The position numbers were made by a program, and so were the translations under genes. This document shows, in pieces, positions 53,911 through 64,000 of a stretch of 64,000 nucleotides of DNA (positions are counted from its first letter, which is position 1; every line of letters begins with the position of its first letter). The DNA is from Rhizopus arrhizus (taxonomy: Eukaryota > Mucoromycota > Mucoromycetes > Mucorales > Rhizopodaceae), in assembly GCA_024220505.1 (NCBI GenBank), contig JAKZZE010000009.1, forward strand, positions 1,914,792 to 1,978,791, in the 5' to 3' direction. The notes under the pieces were generated by a model, which ran no database searches, was not told where the DNA came from, and saw only the letters and a program-made list of their open reading frames with translations.

Positions 53911-54518
53911 TCCGACCGTTACACAAGGTATAGTACGCGTAATCAACTTTGAACTCGATTATCTCGCCCAATACGATACATCCGTCAACCGTTTTAACAC
54001 CAAAAAATCCGCCTATTTTTTCTCTACAACATATATTTTTTTCCGACTAAAAACTTTAATTTTCACCATTTTTCGACATCTCCCATGTCAGAACATTCTA
54101 CCCTTGCAAATTTGCAAATGTCGACATGTCCAACCCAACCGACCTCACGCAAGCTGTACAGTATTTATTAAATACTGTACAAACCCTCCAACATCGTGTT
54201 ACAACCCACGACGACATCTTGGCCGAACTCCATGCATTGCGATCTGAAAACACATCTCTTAAAGCCGAGATTGCGAATTTGAAGGCGCAATTGACATCTC
54301 CTTCTAACAACCTTGCCACTGCACCTGTCTCCTCTGTTCTGTATCTTTCTGTTGCTGTTCCTTCTGCTCGTGAACAAGTTCCCACTGCTATGGTTCCCAC
54401 CTATAGTGCCATTGCTGCTCGTAACGCTTCGAAACCTGCTTCCAAAAAGCGTAAGCTTGCTGCCAGCCATACTTTCTAGTCGATTGACGCCACCGCTCCT
54501 CGTGGGTTTGAGTACTTG
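53911..54518 (+). mobile_element. LINE fragment, copy 4 (5' UTR and part of ORF1)
   Basis: The 5' UTR restarts at ccgaccgttacac. ORF1 sequence follows: the main open stretch is 54126-54479 with coiled-coil LRSENTSLKAEIANLKAQL and basic KPASKKRKLAASHTF, then TAG in place of a Gln codon. It is a distinct, diverged subfamily member. It is interrupted at 54519 by a solo LTR A. Confidence 0.82.
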
Positions 54519-55085
54519 TGTTGTAGAACAGTAACTGATTGTAGTAGACATTGATAAATATAAGTCTTAATACAAGATCATAATTAAATAAAATAAAAAT
54601 ATAAGTTTATTTAAATAAGATCATACAATCAATTCCAATTAAACATATTCTTTTAGAATATGTTTTGTATTAATGAGAGTTCTTTGATAAGAAGAAGTAT
54701 CAACTAAAATAACAAGATCCAATCCAATATCAGGAATATTGCTAATCCTTCACATAATTGAAATAACGCGTAAAATAACGTTATTCAAATCAGTGAGGAA
54801 TTCCCAGAATAAAAGATAATCTATGACAGACATACAAAAGAACAAATGAAAAGTTTTCATAATCATAATTATAGATGACACTTGCTAAAGTACCTGAATA
54901 TTAGAAGAACGCTTACAATAGAAGATATCAAGCCGCTCACTCAATAAGATATAAATACCTGCCTTCAATTAGAATAATTTTTACTTTAACTTAAACTGAA
55001 ATAAAGATCAGTCTCAAAAGTATTCAAACTGTTTCTTTATTTTTGTTTCTACCTTTTTCTCAACAATTATTACCATTATACAACA
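54519..55085 (+). mobile_element. Solo LTR, family A
   Basis: 567 bp, nearly the same as the LTRs at 21740 and 27143 with a few substitutions. No matching 5-bp duplication is seen (left acttg, right ataat), so one flank has been altered. Confidence 0.92.
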
Positions 55086-55105
55086 ATAATTACTGATTTA
55101 CCCGC

Positions 55106-55684
55106 TGTTATGTTCTGGTAAAGTAGTTAAGGAAATAAAAATAAAACCAAAGAATACTTTTTGAGACTGAACTTTATTTAAGACAATCTTAATTGTTAAA
55201 AAGAAATCATTACAAAGTCTACTATTTATATTCTTCTATCAGTTGGCGGGTAAATGAGTAGTTATGAGCGTAGATCCAATAATTGACATGTTTGATTGAA
55301 GAATGATCACTGAATCGATTATGAACATTTTTAATTCGTTGCTTTTATAGATCTTATTGTTCTTTAACTGATCTGGGAGAATGGTTCCGTCTTCATTGAG
55401 AGGAAAGATAAATTTATATGAAATGCCTCCAGTCAGATCAAAGTTGACTAGGTACCTGATCCATTATTATTCATTTACAGAAATGATGAATAGTAAAGAT
55501 CATGACTTATTATTGTTCATGTTTACTTTATAGAATGAATCTAATAGTGATAGTTTTATATAAAAAGAAGAAGAATATATTTTATTTAATAAAGATTTAA
55601 ATTATTATCTTTTATCAATTTTAATATACTTCTTTTAGTTGTGATTATTCAATGTCCGTTATCATCAGACGCTGTTCTACAACA
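55106..55684 (-). mobile_element. Solo LTR, family B
   Basis: A 579-bp minus-strand LTR B, including the extra aattattatctt block also seen near 35925. The flanks (cccgc and acgtg) do not match. Confidence 0.9.
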
Positions 55685-56099
55685 ACGTGCACCCCAAGAT
55701 GCATCTCCAATGAGCAAAGCAAGCTATGGTGCTATTGCTGCCAAAGCTGCTGCTACTGCTACCACCAATTCTCGTCGCCCACCTAGCAAGAAGCGTAAGC
55801 TTGCTGCCAGCCATACTTTCCAGCTGGTTGATCCCACTGCTCCTCGTGGTTTTGAATACCTATACTTGCACAGAAACCGCAAGCTGTCGCGTTCCGAAGT
55901 TCGTCGCAACTTACGTCTGCTTAGTCTTGACCTATCCCGCGTTCTGATATCTGCTTCCCTGGTCCCAAGGTCGTTGGTCTTTTGGTTCATGTCCTTTACA
56001 AAGAAGAGGAGGTTTCTCTTCTCTCTGCTGCTAAGGTTCCGTTGGTTGATAGTTTTGATCCTCTGGATCCTGTCAACTTGGCGGATCCTGAGCTCCAGC
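55685..56099 (+). mobile_element. LINE fragment, copy 5 (middle of ORF1)
   Basis: ORF1 codons from APQDASPMSKASYG through RRPPSKKRKLAASHTF and RGFEYLYLHRNRKLSRSEVRRNLRLLSLDLSRVL, then a one-base deletion (gttctgatatc for gtcttggacatc) shifts the frame. It overlaps copy 4 in content, so it is a separate copy. It ends at gagctccagc where LTR E begins. Confidence 0.85.
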
Positions 56100-56749
56100 T
56101 GTTAAGGATACATAAGATTATAGTTACTTTATTTTAATAAAGGAACCAGATATGATCCTGAATAATATGTTGACATAACTTGGAATCATTTATAACATTA
56201 TTCCCAACACAGATCAATAAAATACTTTGATTAGATTTTTATATTAAGCTTTATTCATATTAACTTCACATAGTCAAATAAGATGATATGGTTGTAATAT
56301 AGTTTATTGATAATATGAGCATGTTGAATAGGGAATGACGATTACTTACCGGATCATCATTAGTCATGAAAACATTTATCCTGACTGAGATATTATTGTT
56401 AGCAATGATATCCAATCACGGAACTAAAAGTCTTTATATTCATCCGTACCGTCTCCTTAAATAGTCCTATGTCCAGAGTTATCTGAAACCATCCCAACAG
56501 AACAGTTGACAATACAAGATAGGAACAGGCTAAACTAATAATTAGAAATAGTAATCATCTATTCTGTTAAGTTGATTATAAATCTGTCATAATTCTTTAT
56601 CCGTATCATGTCTATAATACTCTCACTTTTTACATGTAGAATCAAAATAATAGTTATCTTAACTTAATAAAGAGATATCAAGTTCTAACAGTATTTCTTT
56701 ATCTTCGTTGCTATATTATATTTTACCTAAAACTTTCCTTTCCTAAACA
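56100..56749 (+). mobile_element. Solo LTR, family E
   Basis: 650 bp, TGTTAAGGATACATAAG ... TCCTAAACA, the plus-strand counterpart of 100-749. The flanks differ (ccagc, aataa). Confidence 0.88.
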
Positions 56750-57130
56750 AATAATCGCAATTAAAAGAAGTATATTAAAATTGATAAAAGATAATAATTT
56801 AAATCTTTATTAAATAAAATATATTCTTCTTCTTTTTATATAAAACTATCACTATTAGATTCATTCTATAAAGTAAACATGAACAATAAATAAGTCATGA
56901 TCTTTACTATTCATCATTTCTGTAAATGAATAATAATGGATCAGGTACCTAGTCAACTTTGATCTGACTGGAGGCATTTCATATAAATTTATCTTTCCTC
57001 TCAATGAAGACGGAACCATTCTCCCAGATCAGTTAAAGAACAATAAGATCTATAAAAGCAACGAATTAAAAATGTTCATAATCGATTCAGTGATCATTCT
57101 TCAATCAAACATGTCAATTATTGGAACTAC
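56750..57130 (+). mobile_element. Truncated LTR, family B
   Basis: LTR B from ataatcgcaattaaaagaag to caattattgga. Its first ~35 bp are replaced by LTR E and its end by an LTR C-like relic. Confidence 0.85.
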
Positions 57131-57316
57131 GTTGTGAAATATTCGTACTATATCTCTCGATTGGTAAAACTAATGAATAAATCAAACAATCAACGAGTCA
57201 CTTTACTGAATAATGATGAGAGGAAGAGATCCCACCCAATACAGTCAAGCTATTAGTTCATAAGTCTTTGAGTGATCTCACACGCCATTAAAGAAGTTAT
57301 CAAGGTAAATGCGGCA
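57131..57316 (-). mobile_element. LTR C-like relic
   Basis: Minus-strand similarity to LTR C: atatctctcgattggtaaaac, aatcaacgagtcac, ttgagtgatctcacacgcca and ggtaaatgcggca. Diverged, with an internal deletion. Confidence 0.7.
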
Positions 57317-57990
57317 CAAGAATATAACAAAATTGAAATAAAAACCTGTTTCAAAAAGTGTATACACTTTTTTTTTTTTTTTTGATTATTATTACCATTA
57401 TACAACAGATTGCCTTTCCATCTGCTTTATTGTCATGTTTTAAACAAGACACCCTGCTATAGAGGCAGCAAAAACATTTATACCTTTTATTAAATTTGGA
57501 AGCTATACGGATTTGATGAATATATAGGCACTATGGGTTATCCTTTTTGGTTAAAACTATTTTATCAGTTTCTAGCCCAAGAGGTACCCTATGTGCAAAA
57601 CATATGTTACTTTATTGTAATTAAGCGATCTTTGAAGTGAAATAAATAAAAAGTCATATTTAAAGAAGAGGGTTTTAGTAAAATTGAAAGCTTGCTTTAT
57701 GATGAACAGGTTCAAAAATTGAGACGATAAATGTACTGCTTAGACAGAAAATACTAATTTTAACACGATTGTCAATATCACCAAATTGAAATTTATTCCA
57801 AACAAAAAAAATGATACAAATGATTTAGATGCTTTGATGAATGCTAGATATAGAACAATTGAATAAGACTCTAGAGAACATGTGTCTGTGATTTTATATT
57901 TATTTGCATATGATAATGTAAGCAGTTTATGAATCTTTATTAACAACAGATAGCCCATTATAGGCAATTTGATTTATTTAAATTCTTTTA
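57317..57990. other. No gene seen
   Basis: AT-rich with a T run at ~57366-57384. The only ORF (57740-57967, minus) has no recognisable motif. Confidence 0.5.
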
Positions 57991-59590
57991 ATGACAAAAA
58001 AAAAAAAAAAAAGGGGGGGGGCAAGTTATGCTAACCTTTGCAAATATATCGCGACTAAGTCGAAGACGAAGAATAAGAATAAAGACTGCACCAACCAAGT
58101 AAGCGACACCGGTAAACATCTTGTAGCTAAAGTAAGGAGTGGAGTTCACCCCGCTCTCAATAGCACCAGCAATATTGGGGCCAAATACGGGAACAACGTT
58201 TGTGAGCAGCAAAAGCGATAAACCCGAGGGAAACTTTTTCATTCCAAGGATTGAGGCAGTGATGGGGGAAATTTGAGCAAAATAGGCGCCACTGGTAAGA
58301 CCAAAGACAGCAGAGAATGCCATCAGGCTTCCATAGCTGTTGGCGAATGTCCAGATGAGAAGTGAGCTAAGGCCGGTGATGATGGTAAATATCAAATTAG
58401 AGTTGATTTTTTCCAATACGATCCAGCAAGAAAGCCAATCATGATTCGACCAACAAAGTTACCAGCAGCACTAACGGTGACTGTAGATGAGCCTTGACTG
58501 TCAGAGAGGCCAATGTGGGTAGCATAAGAAGGTAAGAAAAAGTAAGGAACAAAGTAGCCAAATAAACCAATGTTGGATCCAATACAAAACAAGAGATAAT
58601 CAACATTCTTAAGAACACTGAGATCAATCATTTGAGATAGACGCTTTCGAGTTTTTGGGGCAGGATTTCTTGTTCTTACCAAAATACAGGCTAAAAATCA
58701 CAAAATAAGCAAATATAAACCCAAAACACGATACGTCCAACCAGGGCCCAATGAGCTATTGATAGAATTCATGATATTAGGTATGACTAAGCCACCGATA
58801 CCGGAGCCACTAGCAGCCATTCCAAGTGCAAGACCTCTACGTCGATTGAACCATTGAGGAGCTACCCCCCCATCATAGCCATGTAAACACAGGAAGCACC
58901 CAAACCAAACAATATGCCTTGAGAGAGATACAAGTGCCAAACTTGAGAACTAAGACTTGCCATTTCCAAAGCCAAGGAAATAAAGATGGTACCAATAATC
59001 AATACAGGACGAATGCCCACTACAGATACCAAGATTTGGGAAAAGGGACCGCCGAGATTCATGAAAACCAACGCAAGAGTACCAACAAAACTAAGATTAA
59101 GCGAGGCATTTTGAATATGATCAAACATGTATTGTTCATAGTAATCTTGCATGACACCTATAAAAAAATAAATAGATAAAAGATGGGTTCTCATCCAATA
59201 GCTGAATCCAGTGAGTTTATTTCAAATCTTACCCCTATAACAAAATGGTTAGCATAACATAACAGTATACTTGTAATCATACCAACTAGTGCAAGTACCA
59301 AATGTTGTCACTTGAACTAAAAATGCGCCTAATACAACAAACCACCATAGCCACCGTCAGTTTGATCATCTTCATCATAATAGAAGGTAATGAATCTTCA
59401 TTTTGATCTTTTACTTTTTCATCCACTTCAACTATAAATATTCAATCCATCAGTCATGGCTTCACCACTTGTCGCTTTCTTTTTTGTGGTAAACATACTT
59501 TCGTTTACATCTGAGCTTGATTCACTGTTATTTCGTATTTCAAAAGAAGCACTAGCTTCAGTAATGAATTATCAGGTGGATGATCTAAAT
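57991..59590 (-). pseudogene. MFS transporter, monocarboxylate-porter type, decayed
   Basis: Minus strand. In order: a Ser-rich cytosolic N-terminus (~59565-59400); DGGYGG with a frame break; FLVQVTTFGTCTSW; after an intron or gap, GVMQDYYEQYMF; SFVGTLALVFMNLGGPF; and APQWFNRRRGLALGMAASGSGIGGLV. WTYRVLGLYLLIL-TGA-FLACILVRTRNPAP follows, then DYLLFCIGSNIGLFGYFVPYFFLP, and a final half with ANSYGSLMAFSAVFGLTSGAYF. This is the MCT/Mch family of fungal 12-helix plasma-membrane transporters. Damage: a G-run indel at 58865-58871, TGA (probably from TGG) at 58698-58700, a shift near 58405-58425, and breaks near the N-terminus. The start and last exon are unclear. It is the only host-type metabolic gene in the window. 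Confidence 0.85.
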
Positions 59591-60357
59591 TAAGGTTACA
59601 TTCGATTATCATTTAAAAAAATAATTGATGGTTTTTTTTAAGAGAAACGATTAACGTACGGGGTACAAGAGATTAAAAAAAGTGGATTGATATTCTTGTT
59701 GGATAAAACGACTTGGTTTGACCCAAAAAAAAACAAATTCTTTTCTGAATAAAAGAAGATAAAAATCCAAGTTGAAGCACAGGGTTCCCTTCTTTTATCC
59801 TTTTTATTATTATTCTAGATCTGATAAGCTTTCTGCTGAGCAGAAATTAGCAAGCCAGAATTCTCTTTTGAGATACATGCTCTATAAATAAATAAATAAA
59901 ATATAATTGATCGTTTTCTATCAGTGGTGCCACATACTATTTGAAATGCTTGTCATTAGAGTTTCTTTATGTCTTTCCTACTTGCAATAGGAAAAGCATG
60001 ATTTGAAATATTATCTTGACACAACATTGTATTATTTAGACATCCTTTTTTTTTTTTAAAAAAAAAAGAAGGCAAAGTTCAAGTCTTATTAACGGATAAT
60101 TAGATTAAGTCGCTAGTATGTTTTTGGAAGTTTGTATGTTTTGTAAAAATGTGTAAATTATGTCATTACGAATTTTTTTTCCATTGACTATTTCTTAATA
60201 GCAACTGGTTCATAGATTCTATGCATTGGCCGAAAACTGTACGCATTCATCACAGCATATTATTATTGATAGCAAAAGTAAAATTTGTGGGATTACACCA
60301 CTCGACAAAAGCAGGCATATGAAGTACATTTTCTTCCGCTACTCTGCCAAGATGACG

Positions 60358-60398
<41 letters not shown>

Positions 60399-61339
60399 GA
60401 GTTGCACTTGACTAGGAAGGAGGATGAGTACATGGTTACGACCTGGAAGAAAAATAGAAATAAAGAGCCACGGGAAAAAGGTGAGGAGATGTCTTGTACT
60501 TTTGACCAAGAATAAGAATTGAATTAAGCTTGATCATTCTAGTTGAAACAATTGATTTTGTTGGATTTGATGATAAATGGAGTAATAACTGTTTTTTTGG
60601 GGGATAAATTGAGTTGTAAAAATTGAAGATGCAATTGTAAATGTCACATGTTGTTAGCTAAATCTATTGTTGAAATAATATGCATTGAATTTAAATTGTC
60701 AAAAGGGAAAGGCTTTTAATCCAATGGTTGAATACGAATTAGATGCATGGATCATTTGGATAAAGCTTGTAAGGTTGAATTGTTTCCTTTTTCTCTATTT
60801 TAATTGCCAGTTTGTACATTACTAAATGTAAAAGCCTCTCTATTCATGAGAAGAAAAAATAAGTTTGGATATCAAATCATATCTTCTGTATGCAAGGACA
60901 AAGATGAAGAACAAAGGATTTGAAAAGCCGTTGTTTTTGATAGTGTTTGTCCTTCTTGAATATCCTACTTCTCACAAATCATATTTCTTTTAAAGTGCCT
61001 CCTCTTTTTTGTTTGGTGGCCTGGTATAGATTACATTCTGTATGAAATAAACTGTCATCATAACCTCTACAGCTACGACAGAGATTTTTAAATCGATTGC
61101 CTCAAAATCCTAACTAGGATCTATTTGTCTAATCTCTTCACTGCTCCTTTTCCTTTGATTTTACCTTTGATCTACAAGGGCTTTCAGATTCTTTTAAATC
61201 TTACTTTTGACCTAGCTATGCCGAAACAGCGTCTACAGGATACTATATGCTAACTAGGACCGTGTAAAATTATAAATAAGTAAAAGAATCATTTAATCGT
61301 AAACAATAATGCTAAAGTTCATTCAATTTCTGATAATCT
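59591..61339. other. No gene seen
   Basis: AT-rich DNA with a 35-A run at ~60358-60392. Open frames there are poly-Lys artefacts. Nothing else is supported. Confidence 0.5.
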
Positions 61340-62000
61340 ATCTTTGGAATAAAATTTGTTGACTGTGTAAATATTGAATATGACAACATTGACCACATGG
61401 TTGAACGCAAGTTTAATATTATCGACAGTCATGCCATCTTCTTATGTCAGTACAATTATTATTGGAACAGACTCATTTAATGAATGTCTTAAAAGTACTG
61501 AAAAAAAGAGCAGACATTTCTATTCTAGATAAAGCTTATGAATCAAATATTCCATGAACCGATATAAAAGAAAAAAGAACAATTTTTTCAATATAACTAT
61601 TAAGCCATTTAAAGAAGCAAACAATAAAATAAAGAAGTATACAACATCAAAGAGATTATCTCACATCTTCCAATGCCAAAGAACTATGTTGTTAATATAA
61701 AGTGATATCCAGTAACATGCACCTTACAACCTAAGTTAATGGATATCATAAATGGTTAATTAAATGAAGGTATTATTCCAACGACACCTTCCAAATCAAG
61801 TTTGTCAGTGAGAATACAAGAAAAGTTTGGACGGCACTTGGACGGATACAATTCGATTAATGTTGGGGCTCTAGAATGTTAAACAAGGTCATACCAGCTG
61901 ATAATCATCCACTTTTACTAATAACATAATTAATTCAGTGTCTGCTGCAATCATTTTTAGCAATGCTAATTACAGTAATCCTTAAGTGAAAGACAGTGAT
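61340..62000 (+). pseudogene. Family C-like gag-pol relic (protease to RT start)
   Basis: With stops and shifts, this follows the family C polyprotein in order. NIEYDNIDHMVERKFNIIDS matches the region after protease; SILDKAYESNIP matches DDSIVDKAYEPNIS; PMPKNYVVNIK-YPV matches TPENYVANVKQYPI. Then ADNHPLL matches the RT start around NHQLPLINDIFNS. It carries at least eight stops. No LTR is directly attached in the same orientation. Confidence 0.75.
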
Positions 62001-62339
62001 TGCAACCAAATATTGATGTCTACTGTTCGTATAGTCCTTGGTGAATCAATATCCTATGGTGTCGTTGGGATATGAGGAGAGCATGGGAAAGGCACATGAG
62101 GTCTATTATCAAAGTCGTTAATTCTACAGTGAAAATTGTACAAGTCCATGCACACTAAAGTTATTTTAAATGCAGTGAATATGTTGTCAATTTTGATTCT
62201 TTTAAAAATGAGTTTCAGAAGAGTTCTTTGTCTTTTTTTTTTTTTTTTTTTTTCAATTATAATATGAGTAAAAGACAATCATGGGTTCTGAGATATTTGC
62301 AGATAATGAAGTGAGAAAAAAGAAAGGAAATAGTGCTTG

Positions 62340-62622
62340 AAAACTAGTGAATGAGTCTCTATGTAACCTCTTTATTAGATTTCAAGACGAGAGAGAGAAC
62401 CCATTTAATCAAACTACGCCTTTATATAGGAAATGAAATTATTCAGGGACCGAAGTGAGTTCAAGGTCAATTTTAGTATTGAGCTTGAACAATATAAACA
62501 TTGTATATGAGCTTTTAAGGAATATGTAATAAGTGATATTATGTATTCAGTACTTGTTATTTCTTATATAAGATCTGAGTAATCTCATACGAATAATAGT
62601 ATTTAATGAGGTAAATACGACA
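62340..62622 (-). mobile_element. LTR C-like solo relic
   Basis: Minus-strand similarity to LTR C: gaatgagtctctatgtaacctctttatt, acgagagagagaacccattta, actacgcc, agtaatctcatacga and ggtaaatacgaca. It is longer than LTR C in the middle. Target duplications were not found. Confidence 0.7.
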
Positions 62623-63080
62623 GGTTCATTCTTGGAGAAAAGTTGTGCATTTATTACCAATAGTTATGTTAAGCTATGTCATAACCAGTTAAAGTCTATT
62701 AATTTGGTTGTTCTAGAAATACTCGTGTGGATAGAACGATTCATGGTTTTTCACAAGCTTTATTATCGACAAGACCCTGTACATATTCAATTTGTTGTAA
62801 AATGAATGTTTTTATCAAGAAAAAAAAGAAGAGCAGATAATACAAGCTGTTTGATTTTTTATAAAATGTTCTATTGAAACAGTTTTTTAGAGGTGAACCC
62901 TTTTCTCAATCCTGCTTTTCAGAATAACTATCTTTCTGGTTATTCATGCCCTGATGAAATGAACTATGCAAGCACATCTTTGTTTTTAGAGTAAATAGGT
63001 TCCTTACACTGCCAGAAAAGTTAATTTTTTATTGTCTCAGTGAATAGACAAGTTTTTCTTTTGAAAAGAATAAGCTTGAG
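62623..63080. other. No gene seen
   Basis: AT-rich spacer without supportable ORFs. Confidence 0.4.
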
Positions 63081-63199
63081 ATATTGAATGACAAAGAACT
63101 CAAATAGACTATGTATGACAGTGCCATTTCACCAAATAGACAGAATCAATAAATATTTTCTTTGTGGCTGCTCACAAATGAGATGTATTTGAAGACATC

Positions 63200-63365
63200 C
63201 CAGCCTGTGCAACATCGGTTCCTCAATTATCAATTTTATAAAACAAGACGTGGTTTGTATCTAATGGGTTCTTTCTCAATGAAGAGGTACAAGAGACTCA
63301 TCGATTATGAAGTTTCCTTTCATATCTATTTTACTTTTAATCGACTACAAACTATAACACCACAT
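63200..63365 (+). mobile_element. LTR C-like fragment
   Basis: Plus-strand match to LTR C around acgtggtttgtatctaatggg, aatgaagaggtacaagagac and tcatcgattatg. It joins LINE sequence at about 63369. The left edge is not defined. Confidence 0.6.
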
Positions 63366-63368
63366 GCT

Positions 63369-64000
63369 TTCTTCACTCGTCCTAATGGTCCGGCGATGGC
63401 AGTGGAAGTAATGGCTCATCATTTAGTTTCTCTCTATAATGGTCATTGTTTCCATCTAACTGTTCATCGATTCTCTGATTCATCTTCTCACTATCTGCCT
63501 TTTGTTCCTTCTAGTTCATCTCTTGGTTTGTCTCCTGGTGCTGCTGCTATTACATCTTCATTAACTCATTCACTATTCAATCTTTTCGCCTGCAACATTG
63601 ATTTTTACTCATCGATCAATTACCAATACGCAAAGCTCTGGTGTGATCACAAAGGCCGAGATGCTCAGCCGATCAGTACTGACCTCTCCCACTTGCTGTC
63701 TTGGTTCTTTTCCTATGCTGTCATGGTCTTACTCCTTCTCTCTGGCGGCATGCTCAAGTCTATCCGATCAAGAAAGGTGATCCTTCGCTGCTGCCCAACT
63801 ATCGACAATCTCACTGACCTCGGTGTTCAGAAAGCTCCTTGAGCTTAGTCTTGCTCCATGGCTCGCCTCGGTGTCGCTCGACTTGATCTGGCTCAAGGTG
63901 GCTTTCGTCCTCGTCGCTAAGCTTGACCAAGCCTTATGTCTTCAGAGCTGATTGCAGTCCTACTATCGTCGATACCATCGTTTCCCTGTGGTGGCATTCC
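63369..64000 (+). pseudogene. LINE ORF2 fragment running off the window
   Basis: Matches LINE copy 1 from about 46200 (NGPAMAVEVMAHHLVSL for DGPSKAVEVMASHLASV) into the RT domain (PISTDLSHLLSWFF, then ctcgactcgatctggctcaag). The proline/serine linker has diverged strongly and several indels break the frame. The upstream part is lost to an LTR C-like fragment. The 3' part lies beyond the window. Confidence 0.82.

Noticed and set aside
58681..58710. A short intron explaining the TGA in the MFS gene
   Set aside because: The only GT-AG candidate is about 30 bases, and the frame is the same on both sides, so a nonsense codon is simpler.
60226..60515. Lys-rich ORFs as small proteins
   Set aside because: They are translations of a 35-A homopolymer run.

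Overview
The window looks like a repeat-dense, AT-rich chromosomal segment of an early-diverging fungus, most likely Mucoromycota/Mucorales. The evidence is introns of 50-75 bases with fungal-type splice sites, long poly-A and poly-T runs, chromodomain Ty3/gypsy elements, a Tnp2 (CACTA/Plavaka-like) transposase, an IS1595/ISXO2-like transposase, Tc1-like elements, and a decayed fungal monocarboxylate-type MFS transporter. No rRNA, CRISPR array or clear housekeeping operon is visible. The taxon is an inference, not a demonstrated assignment. Layout, left part: 0.1-6 kb is a mosaic of solo LTRs, a gypsy integrase fragment and pieces of three Tc1-like families. 6.6-8.5 kb holds a four-exon gene broken by a solo LTR with a 5-bp target duplication. 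8.5-11.5 kb is low-complexity DNA. 11.5-12.8 kb carries an intact four-exon relative of the broken gene. It is convergent with an intact 886-residue Tnp2 transposase (12.9-15.9 kb). tRNA-Lys(CTT) lies at 17.25 kb, followed by LTR-like sequence and an intact five-exon IS1595-like transposase (18.5-19.8 kb). Middle part: 21.4-29.6 kb is one 1,629-bp Tc1-like element expanded by two insertions. One is a complete chromovirus with LTRs that read as identical (family A, 21740-27710). The other is a solo LTR (family B). 29.6-35.7 kb is a second chromovirus (family C) with a single 1,877-residue gag-pol ORF on the minus strand. 35.7-37.6 kb is an LTR B holding another Tc1-like copy. 37.6-41 kb is a third LTR element (family D) whose gag ends in a textbook -1 frameshift site and is interrupted by another Tc1-like transposon. 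Right part: tRNA-Ala(AGC) at 42.2 kb anchors a head-to-tail array of APE-type non-LTR retrotransposons (42.3-54.5 kb). One copy carries a 1.5-kb truncated copy of the IS1595-like gene inside its endonuclease domain. 54.5-57.3 kb is a pile of solo LTRs and a LINE fragment. 58.0-59.6 kb is an MFS transporter pseudogene. 60-64 kb holds decayed LTR-element relics and a LINE fragment running off the end. How it fits together: most of the DNA is transposons inserted in transposons. Insertions can be dated relative to each other because removing them leaves exact empty sites: three Tc1 copies each return to exactly 1,629 bp. The three LTR families use three different gag-pol arrangements: a single in-frame TGA, one fused ORF, and a -1 frameshift. 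The least explained genes are the two four-exon paralogues, one of which sits beside the Tnp2 transposase.
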